DNA of 64,000 nucleotides from JAZDGX01 sp964482205. Lineage in GTDB: Bacteria; Eisenbacteria; RBG-16-71-46; CAIMUX01; WJJG01. The notes under the pieces are model-generated. The model searched no databases. It saw only the letters and a list, made by a program, of their open reading frames with translations, and was not told the DNA's origin. Of this stretch, positions 16,120 to 24,480 are shown one piece after another. Positions within the stretch are counted from its first letter, which is position 1, and each line of letters starts with the position of its first letter. Where the stretch lies: assembly GCA_964482205.1 (NCBI GenBank), contig CAYZWI010000011.1, forward strand, positions 1 through 64,000, given 5' to 3'. Position numbers and translations under genes: made by a program.

Positions 16120-18239
16120 GGCGGATCGCAGTGGAGCCTGATTCAGCGCCATCCGCGCACGCTCCGCATCCTGCCCATGCGGCGGCCGGGTTTGAAAGCC
16201 CACGCCCCGCGCTCGCCGCTCGTCCCCATGACCGCTCGTCGCGGTTGCGGCTGGCCTTGCTGCGCATCTTGGTTCCCGCAGGGCTTGGCATCGCGCTGCT
16301 CTCGTCGGCCGTCGCCTCTCTCGCGCAGCCGATCGCGGGACCGAGCTTTGAGATCGATGATCGTGGGCGCCTGCTCGTGTTCGATCATGTCCGCGGCTTC
16401 CTGGTCGGGCGTTTTCGCGCTCCCGCGTACATGACGGGAGCGGAATCGCCCGAGGAAGGGGGCATTTCACTGGAGAATCCCCGCGGCCTCGGGCCGGACT
16501 TGCCCGCCGTCGCGCTCACTTCCTTTCGCGAACGCCTCGGATTTCCCGTCGCCTGTTCCGGGCCCGTGGCGGTCAGCCCATGCATTGCGGATCTGGAAGA
16601 CGACGGACGCATGGAGGCCGTGGTCGCGTGCACCGATGGGTGGATCGATCTCGTGACGGCGATCGGCGAGCCGGTCAAGGGCTGGCCGGTGAAGATCGAA
16701 GACGAGTTCTACGCTCCGCCATGCGCGATCGACTTGAACGGAGATCGGCGTCTCGAAATCGTCACTGCCGGCATGTCGGGAAAAGTGTATGCGTTCGAGC
16801 GAGGCGGCGTGCAGATATCCGGGTGGCCGGCGCATCCGGGATCGGACGCCGGGCTCGCCGCACCGGTCTTCGCCGCGCCCGCGGCGGGCGATCTGAACGG
16901 CGATGGCGCTCCCGAAGTCTGCGTCGTCAACGCCAAGGGCGTCGTGTGGGTCTTCGATGCGGACGGCGCATCCTTGCCCGGCTGGCCGCAGGTCCTCCCC
17001 TCGCCCGAACACGGCGCGCTGCAACTTGCCTCGCCGGCGCTCGCGGATCTCGACGGCCGGCCGGGGTTCGAAGTCGTCATCGCCGGGCAAGCCGGCCGCA
17101 TCTACGCTTGGCGTTTCAACGGCGAAACGCTTCCCGGCTGGCCGGCGGTCACGTCGAATCTCGCTCCCGCCGGAACCGCCGACCCCGCGATCGGAGACAT
17201 CGACGGGGACCGGCATCCCGACATCGTCGTCGCGTGCGCGCCGACGAACGGAGTGCCCGCGCGTGTCGCGGCCTTCGATGCGGGCGGGCGGCCGTTGCGA
17301 GGCTGGCCTTGTGACTTGCCCGAGGAGTGCAACGGCGGCGTGGCGCTCGCCAATGTCGCGGGCGATGTCGCCGCCGAAGTCGCCGTCGCCACCATCGGCG
17401 GCAACGCGTCCCTTCTGCTCCTCGACGGACGCACCGCGCGGCCGCTTCCGGGTTGGCCCAAGCATTTCAGCGACCAGACGATCAATGCCGTTCCTTTGAT
17501 CGCGGACCTCGACGGCGACGCGGACCTCGACATCTGTGTCGCAACCATCTCGACCGGACGCGAGACCCATGCCTGGCTATGGGCCGCGGACGCCGAAGGG
17601 CGTGAATTGCGCGCCTTTCCGATCTTCCTGCCCTACGAGGAAATCGTGCGCGCGACTCCCGCCGCATCGGACGTGGACGGCGACGGCAATCTGGAGCTCG
17701 TTTGCGCGACGGAGGTGTCGGACAATCTCCACGCCTGGGAACTGGAGGCGATCTGCGAGCCGGGCTCATTGCCCTGGCCGGCGCAAGGCGCGGGACCCGC
17801 ACGGCAGGGCGCGCTTGCGGATGCCGCCCTCGAGACGCCGTTCGTCAAGGAGGCGCGCACCGAAGGCCCATCCGCACCCTCCTTCGACACCAGTTCGCTT
17901 CCTCCCGAAATCGCGGGAGAAGGCACCTCGCTCGATCCCGGTTCTGCTCGCGCCGACGAGGTGCAGGCTCCCGCCGCCCGCCCGCGCGAGGGGGAAGCGG
18001 GCATCTTCCCGACCATTCCGTTCACGCTCGAGCGCGACACGCCCGTGCGCTTGATCGTGTTCAACATCCAGGGCGCATCGGTGCGCAAGTTGTTGGATCA
18101 TCGCCTACCCGCCGGGCGCTATGAAATCTTCTGGGATGGGCGCGATGAGAATGGAAGACCGCAAGCGAGCGGGATCTATTTCTATCAACTCGTTCTCGGC
18201 GATCGCTCCGCGACCCGCCAGCTCTTGCTGTTGAAATGA
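16116..18239 (+). CDS. FG-GAP/VCBS-repeat surface protein with FlgD-like C-terminal tail
   Basis: 707 residues, starting in a 4-nt overlap with hisS. Signal/anchor segment LALLRILVPAGLGIALLSS ending near AQP. The body is a beta-propeller of FG-GAP/VCBS type with repeated D-x-D-G-D/N motifs (IADLEDDGRMEAVVACTDG, IDLNGDRRLEIV, GDLNGDGAPEVCVV, IGDIDGDRHPDIVVA, IADLDGDADLDICVA). Each is paired with a G-W-P turn (KGWPVKIE, SGWPAHPG, PGWPQVLP). After a Pro/Ala-rich linker comes a FlgD Ig-like domain ending GIYFYQLVLGDRSATRQLLL. Calcium-binding surface protein; the pairing with hisS looks accidental. Confidence 0.8.
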   Translation: MRRIAVEPDSAPSAHAPHPAHAAAGFESPRPALAARPHDRSSRLRLALLRILVPAGLGIALLSSAVASLAQPIAGPSFEIDDRGRLLVFDHVRGFLVGRFRAPAYMTGAESPEEGGISLENPRGLGPDLPAVALTSFRERLGFPVACSGPVAVSPCIADLEDDGRMEAVVACTDGWIDLVTAIGEPVKGWPVKIEDEFYAPPCAIDLNGDRRLEIVTAGMSGKVYAFERGGVQISGWPAHPGSDAGLAAPVFAAPAAGDLNGDGAPEVCVVNAKGVVWVFDADGASLPGWPQVLPSPEHGALQLASPALADLDGRPGFEVVIAGQAGRIYAWRFNGETLPGWPAVTSNLAPAGTADPAIGDIDGDRHPDIVVACAPTNGVPARVAAFDAGGRPLRGWPCDLPEECNGGVALANVAGDVAAEVAVATIGGNASLLLLDGRTARPLPGWPKHFSDQTINAVPLIADLDGDADLDICVATISTGRETHAWLWAADAEGRELRAFPIFLPYEEIVRATPAASDVDGDGNLELVCATEVSDNLHAWELEAICEPGSLPWPAQGAGPARQGALADAALETPFVKEARTEGPSAPSFDTSSLPPEIAGEGTSLDPGSARADEVQAPAARPREGEAGIFPTIPFTLERDTPVRLIVFNIQGASVRKLLDHRLPAGRYEIFWDGRDENGRPQASGIYFYQLVLGDRSATRQLLLLK

Positions 18240-18365
18240 GCAAGGAATGTCTCTCCAGGCAGACCCGCGGTGGGAATCAAGCGCAGGCTGATGCGCTATG
18301 TCGATCAGACAGGCTGACGCGCTGTTGAAGCTGGCGCCGCGCGCGGGGAAACAAAGAGGTGGGCC

Positions 18366-19229
18366 ATGATCCGCATCGCGGCGGTGCAGACGAATCCGCG
18401 CTTCGGCGAAGTGGAAGGCAATCTCGCGCAAGCCGCGGCCCTCGTCCGATCGCAACCCGCCGCTCTCTATGTCCTGCCCGAGCTCTTTGCGAGCGGCTAT
18501 CTCTTTCGCGACCGGGCGGAAGCGGCTCGCTATGGAGAGGAATACCCCGCCGGGCCGGTCTGCCGCTTCCTGGCAAATCTGTCGCGCGAGCGGGCCGCGG
18601 TCGTGGCCGCAGGATTTGTCGAGCGCACGCGCGACGGCCGGCTGTACAACGCCGGCGCCCTCTTCGAGGGCGGACGCCCGCTAGGATGCTATCGCAAGAT
18701 CCATCTCTTCGATCGCGAGTGGGACTGGTTCGATCCCGGCGATGCGGCCCCGCGGGTCTATCCGAGCGGCGCGGGCATGATCGGCCCGCTAATCTGCTTC
18801 GATTGGATCTTCCCCGAAACGGCGCGCTGCCTGGCGTTGGACGGCGCGACCATTCTCGCGCACATGGCGAATCTCGTCCTGCCTTTTTGTCAGGATGCGA
18901 TGATCACTCGATGCTTGGAGAATCGCCTGTTCGCCGTGACGGCCAATCGTGTCGGACAGGATGCGCGCGACGGAAGGGCCGTCGCATTTACCGGAGAGAG
19001 CCAGATCGTGGGGCCCGACGGCCGCCGGCTCGCGACCGCCTCCTCCACGCAGGCGGAAGTGATCGTGGCCGAAATCGATGTCTCCCGGGCGGAAAGCAAG
19101 CGCACCGAGGGAAGCGGCCCAGCCCATCGAGATGCCGGGCGCACGAATGCAAGAGATCACGGCCATGGAGGGCGCGATCTCTTCACCGACCGCCGCCCCG
19201 GCTTGTACAAACGGATGTGCGGGCGCTGA
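18366..19229 (+). CDS. Carbon-nitrogen hydrolase (nitrilase superfamily)
   Basis: 287 residues; GAGGTGGGCC precedes the ATG. The Glu-Lys-Cys triad is visible: E in LPELFASGY, K in CYRKIHLFDREWDWFDPG, C in PLICFDWIFPET. The RLYNAGALFEGG strand and the final GLYKRM also fit the family. Cytoplasmic amidase or nitrilase; the substrate cannot be read from the sequence. Its 126-nt upstream spacer carries a short direct repeat (CAGGCTGAYGCGCT twice). Confidence 0.85.
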   Translation: MIRIAAVQTNPRFGEVEGNLAQAAALVRSQPAALYVLPELFASGYLFRDRAEAARYGEEYPAGPVCRFLANLSRERAAVVAAGFVERTRDGRLYNAGALFEGGRPLGCYRKIHLFDREWDWFDPGDAAPRVYPSGAGMIGPLICFDWIFPETARCLALDGATILAHMANLVLPFCQDAMITRCLENRLFAVTANRVGQDARDGRAVAFTGESQIVGPDGRRLATASSTQAEVIVAEIDVSRAESKRTEGSGPAHRDAGRTNARDHGHGGRDLFTDRRPGLYKRMCGR

Positions 19230-19332
19230 AAAGCGCCTGCGTGGGGGGGCGCGGCGCGCGCCGTGGCCCGGTCGGAGGAACAGGGCCGGCCGGCCCGCAT
19301 CCGCGCACTGGCAAGCCGCGTGCGACGGCCGG

Positions 19333-20676
19333 CTAGTATTCCCGCAACACTCGCGCGAAGGTGAAGGTGAGCGTCGCGTTCAAATAATCTTCCTTCAATC
19401 CGTTCCCGTCCAACGATCCCCTGCGACCATAGGCTATCCCGAGATCGATCGCCCCCCGGTCGCGTTGAATCGGCAAGGCGGCGCCTGCGCTCACCCGCCA
19501 TTCGTCGATGCCGTCTTTGTCGGAATCGCCCCCTGCGTCCACGATATACCAGGGAATCCAGGTGAATCCGGCGCGCCAGGCGATCGCATCCCACATGCCA
19601 CCCACGTCGCGGCGCAAGTCCGCGATCCGTTCGACCCCGACGCCCCAGCGAAGCGTGTTGCGAAAGGAAGCGTTCGCCGAAACGGGAAGCGCGCCTTCAT
19701 CGCGTTGCCGTTCGTCCGTGAAGTCTTCCCACTTGCGCCAGACGGCATCCGCGCTCACGCGCCAGCGTGAGGTGACGAAGTAGGCTGCGCCGGCGCCCAC
19801 GCCCATGGGCAATTCCACGCGCGTTCTGCGCAGCACGAACGCCTGCTCGCCGAGACCGCGATAGGTTTCGGTGACCCGGGGCGAGCTCGCTCCCGAAAAG
19901 AATCCGCCCACGGAGAGACGCCGCGACGGACGGCCGAGGAATCCGATCCCCAGGGAGGGTCGCGCGTGAAAGCGAAGCTCCCGCCGGTTCGCGCCCGACA
20001 CATAGCCGCTGTCGGAAGCCGCGCCGGAAAATCGGAAGCTCGTTTCATCGACGATCGTGCCGCTGATCAGCCCGACGCTCGCGCCCACCGCCCAGTTTCT
20101 TCCTCCTCGCCAGGAGGCCGCTCCCTGGAACATGGTGAGGCCCCGCGAGCCCTCCTCGCGCAGGATGTCCTCGCCCTCGCCGCCTGCGCCGGTCGGGATC
20201 GTCTGCTCGAGCGAGTACTCGGCATTGGTCGCGGGCTGCACGATCAAGCGCACGCCGAGTCCGGCGGGAAGATCGAGGTGCAGGCCGAGCTCATTCAACG
20301 AGGTCGTCGCTCGCCGCGCGCCGTTCACGCCGTCCGAGCTCCAGCGGATCGAGGACATCAAGCCCGCGTGCCCGAGGGTGCCGATCGCGAAGGCGGTCGA
20401 GGCGGGATTCATGCTCGTGAAATTGTTGGGATCGGCGACGCCGATTCCGGTCGACCCGCGCGCCATTCCGCGCGCGTCATACCCCTCCGTCCATTCGCCC
20501 AGCCCTTCGCGCGCGAAGATGCTGTCGGCCCATGTTGCCTCGCACGCGCCCCAATTCGCAAGCAGCACGACCGCGGCGGCGATGCTCGCGCGTGTCCACA
20601 TGGCGCGGGCACGAGCCCCAGCGCCTGCGCACAATCGCGCTCGAGGCCCGCGCAAAGAACGCCGAAGCCCGATCAA
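19333..20676 (-). CDS. Outer-membrane beta-barrel protein (FadL/PorV-like opening)
   Basis: 447 residues. The TTG at 20676 is chosen for the AAAGGAG seven bases upstream; an ATG at 20601 is an alternative that shortens the signal region. Signal peptide AAAVVLLANWGACEATWADS. The mature start YDARGMARGSTGIGVADPNN with MNPAS resembles the opening of FadL/PorV-type barrels. The rest is alternating amphipathic strands, ending TLTFTFARVLREY with a terminal aromatic. Probably an outer-membrane channel or T9SS-associated barrel; the specific role is unknown. Co-directional with the lipoprotein gene upstream (64-nt gap). Confidence 0.7.
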   Translation of the reverse strand: MIGLRRSLRGPRARLCAGAGARARAMWTRASIAAAVVLLANWGACEATWADSIFAREGLGEWTEGYDARGMARGSTGIGVADPNNFTSMNPASTAFAIGTLGHAGLMSSIRWSSDGVNGARRATTSLNELGLHLDLPAGLGVRLIVQPATNAEYSLEQTIPTGAGGEGEDILREEGSRGLTMFQGAASWRGGRNWAVGASVGLISGTIVDETSFRFSGAASDSGYVSGANRRELRFHARPSLGIGFLGRPSRRLSVGGFFSGASSPRVTETYRGLGEQAFVLRRTRVELPMGVGAGAAYFVTSRWRVSADAVWRKWEDFTDERQRDEGALPVSANASFRNTLRWGVGVERIADLRRDVGGMWDAIAWRAGFTWIPWYIVDAGGDSDKDGIDEWRVSAGAALPIQRDRGAIDLGIAYGRRGSLDGNGLKEDYLNATLTFTFARVLREY

Positions 20677-20740
20677 AGGCCTGCTCCTTTCTTCACGATT
20701 GCGACGATCCCCGGCTGGGGACCGCGCGCGATGCCGGCGA

Positions 20741-21994
20741 TCATGGCAACCGCCCGCCCAGTCGCACGAATTCCACTTCCACTCGCGGGCGCCCTTCTCG
20801 CGCCAGCGCGCCGCGCAAGAGCACCGATTTGGCCTCCTGGACTTCCGTATTGGCGAGCAGGAGGAGATCCCGGTCGAGGCCTTCCACCAGATCCTGCATC
20901 AGCGTGCCGATCGGAATCGCGATTTCGGGATCGCCGCCGTGAGCCGTGACGGTCGAGAGCCGCTCGATCACTTCGGCGCTCGCGACGGGATCGGCCGCGT
21001 TCCAGTCGATGCGCGCTTCGTACGCGTGCAGCAAGAGAGATTGACCGGCGGGCAGGCTCCACGCCTGGCCGGGCTCGAGCCGCAAGCGCAGCACCGCGCG
21101 AATGACGGCCAGATTGGGATCCGCCGTCAACGAAGGCCCGAGGAGCGGTTCGAGATCCAGGCGAAAGGCCGCGCGATGCGCGTATCCGGCGCTCACGAGC
21201 AGCAGCGAATCGGGAATCGCGGGCGGCCCCCCCATGGGGGTGACCAGAAATGCCTCCTGGATCGCTTCGATAGAGAGCAATGTGTCCGCCGTTTCGACGA
21301 CCAGCAGAGGAGTGAAGAACGGAGTCCCAAAGCCGGCGGGGAGCCCTTCGGCGCCGAAGAATCGCAGCAGGCCCTCCGCGCTTCCCGCAGCGGCGTCGAT
21401 CACGACTCCCCGATTCGTTCCGCTATCGGTGACCCAGCTCTCGATCAGCCTGCGAAAGTCCTCGTTGCCCGGCGCATCGAAAACATCCGTGAGCACGGTC
21501 ACGCTGTCGCCGCCCTGGATGCCCAGCGTGTCGACGATGGCGGAGGCGATCGTCGCCGCATTCGCGGGCGGCCTGTTGGCAGCGGTCAAGCTGTCCTCGC
21601 CCCACGCACCTGTGACTTCGTGCATGGCAAGCGAGAACTCGCCGCCGCCCGAGCCGGGAAGATCCACCTGCTGGAGATAGAGCGTGAGGCTCGCCTCCGT
21701 GACCGTACCTTGCGACACACTGCTCACATCCCAGCGGAGAAAGGTCTCGGCGCGCAACTCCTGGCCGCCGCGGGTCGTCGTGCCGGCGAGCAGATAGGGA
21801 GACAAGCCGGTGCTCACTTCCACCGGCCCATCCGCGCTTTGAACGACCAAGCTGTCGGAGATGAGCGTGTCGGGGTCGGCGAGCCCGGCGCGAACGGACT
21901 CATTCCAATCGAGCGCTTCGTGACTCTCGCCGCATCCGAGGAGGCTCGCGATCGATAGGAGGACCGGAAGAGAAAGGCGGGCCATGCGATGCAT
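20741..21994 (-). CDS. Lipoprotein with DNRLRE-like domain
   Basis: 417 residues. MHRMARLSLPVLLSIASLLG then Cys is a type II signal peptide with lipobox LLGC. The next 200 residues (ETFLRWDVSSVSQGTVTEA, LTLYLQQV, TGAWGEDSLTAANRP) have the pattern of DNRLRE beta-sandwich domains found in secreted proteins of many phyla. The second half repeats a similar strand pattern (RAVLRLRLEPGQAWSLPAGQ). Likely an outer-membrane-attached structural or binding protein made with the barrel protein downstream. Confidence 0.7.
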   Translation of the reverse strand: MHRMARLSLPVLLSIASLLGCGESHEALDWNESVRAGLADPDTLISDSLVVQSADGPVEVSTGLSPYLLAGTTTRGGQELRAETFLRWDVSSVSQGTVTEASLTLYLQQVDLPGSGGGEFSLAMHEVTGAWGEDSLTAANRPPANAATIASAIVDTLGIQGGDSVTVLTDVFDAPGNEDFRRLIESWVTDSGTNRGVVIDAAAGSAEGLLRFFGAEGLPAGFGTPFFTPLLVVETADTLLSIEAIQEAFLVTPMGGPPAIPDSLLLVSAGYAHRAAFRLDLEPLLGPSLTADPNLAVIRAVLRLRLEPGQAWSLPAGQSLLLHAYEARIDWNAADPVASAEVIERLSTVTAHGGDPEIAIPIGTLMQDLVEGLDRDLLLLANTEVQEAKSVLLRGALAREGRPRVEVEFVRLGGRLP

Positions 21995-22436
21995 CTTGCG
22001 CGCTCCATGTTCTCGAAGAGAAGGCCGGACACCATTTCCCGCGCCGGGGCCCTCATCGATCCGCTGCCGGACGCATGCCCGGCGTCGCCAAGGGCCGGAG
22101 TCTAGCCCCCGGACCTCGAACGCACAACCTTGCCGAAACCGGTGCTGGCCAACTCGTCCTGCCGGGCCGCGAAAGCCAACGAGCGTTCATCAGGCGGCGA
22201 ATTCCGATCAAGCAGCGTTCCCATCCAGGCGGCGCATGCCCTCGAGCGTTCCCCTGAGCGAGGAGGCGGTCATGAGAAGACCGGCGTTGCGAAGTCCAGG
22301 GCTTGCCAAGACGAGGGATTGCGTCGGTATTGACTCCCTCGATTGGCGGCCCCGATAATCGCACGGATGGGACGCCGCCTTCTCGCTTCAGGCTCGAGAA
22401 GCCACGAATGGGAAGCGGGGGCGTGCCCGAAGAGCC
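21995..22436. other. Intergenic spacer before tRNA-Ser
   Basis: 442 nt. A 28-codon open frame at 22273-22359 has a good ribosome site (GAGGAGGCGGTC) but an unconvincing product. No terminator or RNA gene recognised before the tRNA. Confidence 0.45.
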
Positions 22437-22518
22437 GGAGGGCTAGGCTAATGGTAAGTCAGCGGATTTGAAATCCGCCGCCCGAAAGGGCTTGGGGGTT
22501 CGAGTCCCTCGCCCTCCG
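22437..22518 (+). tRNA. tRNA-Ser (TGA)
   Basis: Acceptor GGAGGGC pairs with GCCCTCC. Anticodon arm GCGGA-TTTGAAA-TCCGC gives anticodon TGA. A long variable arm (GCCCGAAAGGGC) is the class II feature of tRNA-Ser, and the T arm is GGGGG-TTCGAGT-CCCTC. Discriminator G; CCA not encoded. The acceptor plus T stems total 12 bp, arguing against tRNA-Sec. Confidence 0.92.
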
Positions 22519-22871
22519 CAGGTTTGCGCTCCGCCCCGGCTGCGCCAGCCAGAAGTCTTCCCGAATCTTCGACCCACAACCGATCGTCGAGCCAAGAAAG
22601 CAGGAAATCAGCCACCCGCGCCCTGGTCCTCAGACGATGGATCGAGAAAGGTGGGTCCATGGCCGATGGGCCGGTGGGAGCCCGAGTCCTCAGCCGTCGA
22701 TGCGGGACAGTGCTCGATTCGCCGGAGAGAGATTCATGGGGACGTGTTTCTCCCCTGGCGAACACGAGTGACAATCCGTGGTTGACAGCTGTCTCCTTGC
22801 CCGGGCTCCCCGGAAAAGCGGCCAATGGAAGCCGGGCGCTTGGGATGGTTGGTTTGAGGCTATCGGTGCCC

Positions 22872-22927
22872 ATGGGGTCCTGATAGGAAGAAAAATCAGG
22901 CATAGTTAATTTGACCTCGGACCCCAT
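22872..22927. repeat. 9-bp inverted repeat upstream of secreted protein gene
   Basis: ATGGGGTCC (22872-22880) and GGACCCCAT (22919-22927) pair perfectly across 38 nt. The segment resembles GGGGTCnGAG-type termini I associate with IS200/REP-like elements; that likeness is from memory and unverified. Confidence 0.45.
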
Positions 22928-22940
22928 TCTGTGGCATTAT
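22911..22940 (+). promoter_or_regulatory. Possible sigma-70-type promoter
   Basis: TTGACC (22911-22916) with CATTAT (22935-22940) at an 18-nt spacing, in the AT-richest stretch of the spacer, 123 nt before the secreted protein gene. The right arm of the 9-bp inverted repeat overlaps the spacer of this promoter. Confidence 0.35.
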
Positions 22941-23062
22941 TATGAACGTCCCCGAACAAGACCTCCTAGGGGCGCATCTCCGCGGGGTGGGGCGTTGGGT
23001 GTGTCGGCCCTGGGTGGTGGTTGTCTTGCAGCTAGGTCCCCACAACCTCTGGAGGAACTGCC

Positions 23063-24088
23063 ATGCGTTGGTTGGTATTGTGCACCTTGGCCCTCTGCAT
23101 TGCCTCGTCGGCATGGGCAGTCGACACTGGCAGCAAGTATGTCATGCCTGTGAAGGATTCGGTTGGTAACGGCGGCATGGACACCCGTGAAGGTGGCGAG
23201 AGCTACGCGGATGCCATCGTCATCTCCGCGCTTCCCTTCTCGGACACTGGCGCTACTTGCGACAACGTGGACGACTTCGTTCCCAGCTGCGGTTACGCGG
23301 CTGGCGCACCTGATGTTGTGTACGCCTACACCCCGGCGGCCGATGGCGCCGTCAACGTCGACCTCTGCGGCACGCTGTTCGACACCGTCATGGAGATCCA
23401 TGACGGCATGGGCGTCGTGTATGCCTGCAACGATGACTTCTGCAACTGGCAGTCTGGTTTCGAGAGCCTGTCGCTCGTGGCCGGCCACACCTACTACATC
23501 ATCGTCGACGGCTACAGCACCGCTTGCGGTGACTACACCTTCAACATGTCGGCTGCCGTTGAGTGCGTTCTGGAGTGCCCCCAGGGCGGATTCGCCGAGG
23601 GCGAGCCGGATTGCTACACCGGCTACATCGACAACTACAATGGCGGCTGCAACACCTATCCGTACATCTTCCAGACGATCTGCCCTCGTCCGGGCGAAAC
23701 GCTGGTTCAGTGCGGCAAGAGCGGCACCTACCTCTCCAGCCTCGGCTCCAGCTATCGTGACACCGACTGGTTCTTGGCGTACGGCCTCGGCGGCACGTCG
23801 GTGGTTCAGTGCCAGGCAGAGTTCCCTCTGCAGCTGATCCTCTTCTACCAAATCGACCCGAACTGCTACAACTACGGCTACAACTATACGACCGCCTCTC
23901 GCTGCGTCTGGGCAACGCTTTCGTACTCCTATGCGCCTCAGACTCCGTTCTGGATCTGGGTGGGCGCTAGCGTGTTCAATGGCGTCCCGTGCGGCTCGGA
24001 CTACTACTTCGAGGTCACGAACACCTGGTGCCAAGGCGTTCCGACCGAGTCTGAGAACTGGGGCGAGATCAAGAACCTGTTCCGCTAG
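23063..24088 (+). CDS. Secreted PPC-domain-like protein with WGxxKxxFR tail
   Basis: 341 residues; GGAGGAACTGCC precedes the ATG. Signal peptide MRWLVLCTLALCIASSAWA. Residues about 60-160 (DVVYAYTPAADGAVNVDLCG, CNDDFC, HTYYIIVDGYSTACGDYTF) match a bacterial pre-peptidase C-terminal (PPC-like) beta-sandwich, with paired cysteines. A second, Tyr/Cys-rich half follows, ending TESENWGEIKNLFR. The strong ribosome site, dedicated terminator and codon use with more GGT/CGT/GCT than its neighbours suggest high expression or a different origin. Surface or exported protein of unknown role; the inverted repeats at 22559 and 24160 enclose it. Confidence 0.75.
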   Translation: MRWLVLCTLALCIASSAWAVDTGSKYVMPVKDSVGNGGMDTREGGESYADAIVISALPFSDTGATCDNVDDFVPSCGYAAGAPDVVYAYTPAADGAVNVDLCGTLFDTVMEIHDGMGVVYACNDDFCNWQSGFESLSLVAGHTYYIIVDGYSTACGDYTFNMSAAVECVLECPQGGFAEGEPDCYTGYIDNYNGGCNTYPYIFQTICPRPGETLVQCGKSGTYLSSLGSSYRDTDWFLAYGLGGTSVVQCQAEFPLQLILFYQIDPNCYNYGYNYTTASRCVWATLSYSYAPQTPFWIWVGASVFNGVPCGSDYYFEVTNTWCQGVPTESENWGEIKNLFR

Positions 24089-24480
24089 TAGCCGACTTTC
24101 GGCGCTGCGGAGTTAGGGTGAGATGAGGGACCGGGCACTGCCCGGTCCCTCGTCCTTTTGGTTGTGGGTTGAAGATTCGGGATGGCTGCCTCTACCTGCC
24201 TCGCGTTCTGATCTGCTTCGGTCTTGCTCCTCGCCTTTTCAGGGAGAACACGGCCGGCTCTTCTTCCAGGAAGGTGTTCCGTTCAGCCGCTTCGCTATCG
24301 ATCATCCTCGCTTCACCGACTCCCCGACCCCGTTTCGCGCATCGTTTCCCCAGACCACTCCCGTCGAGTCTTCGACCCACAAGGGTTGCCTGGCTCACGA
24401 AAGGCATTCACCATTGTCCCCGTTCTCGTGCCCAGCGGCGCGTACCATCGCCCCCAGCCTCCGTGCAAGAGGAGATGACG
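24089..24480. other. Spacer with terminator and right repeat arm
   Basis: 392 nt: terminator at 24125-24159, right arm of the long inverted repeat (24160-24182) and a partial copy of its motif at 24369-24382. The downstream frame is open from 24169, but coding is unlikely before the ribosome site at 24467-24474. Confidence 0.55.
24125..24159 (+). terminator. Rho-independent terminator
   Basis: GAGGGACCGGGCA (24125-24137) and TGCCCGGTCCCTC (24139-24151) form a perfect 13-bp inverted repeat around a single base, followed by GTCCTTTT. It ends the transcript of the secreted protein gene 37 nt after its stop. Confidence 0.85.

Larger units (their letters stand above)
22519..23062. other. Long spacer with inverted repeats and a promoter-like site
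   Basis: 544 nt between tRNA-Ser and the secreted protein gene. Holds the left arm of a long-range inverted repeat (22559-22581), a 9-bp inverted repeat (22872-22880 / 22919-22927) and a possible promoter (22911-22940). No credible gene. Confidence 0.6.
22559..24182. repeat. 23-bp inverted repeats bracketing one gene
   Basis: The left arm (22559-22581, core TCCCGAATCTTCGACCC) and right arm (24160-24182) are reverse complements with one mismatch in 23. They enclose only the secreted protein gene 23063-24088 with its promoter region and terminator. A 14-nt part of the same motif, TCTTCGACCCACAA, occurs again at 24369-24382, so this is probably a dispersed repeat. No transposase is present in the interval. 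Confidence 0.65.

Noticed and set aside
22273..22359. 28-codon ORF with strong GAGGAGG ribosome site
   Set aside because: The product has no signal, motif or Cys pattern and no neighbouring partner genes; likely chance in GC-rich DNA.
22437..22518. tRNA-Sec
   Set aside because: The anticodon is TGA, not TCA, and the acceptor plus T stems total 12 bp, so it is tRNA-Ser.
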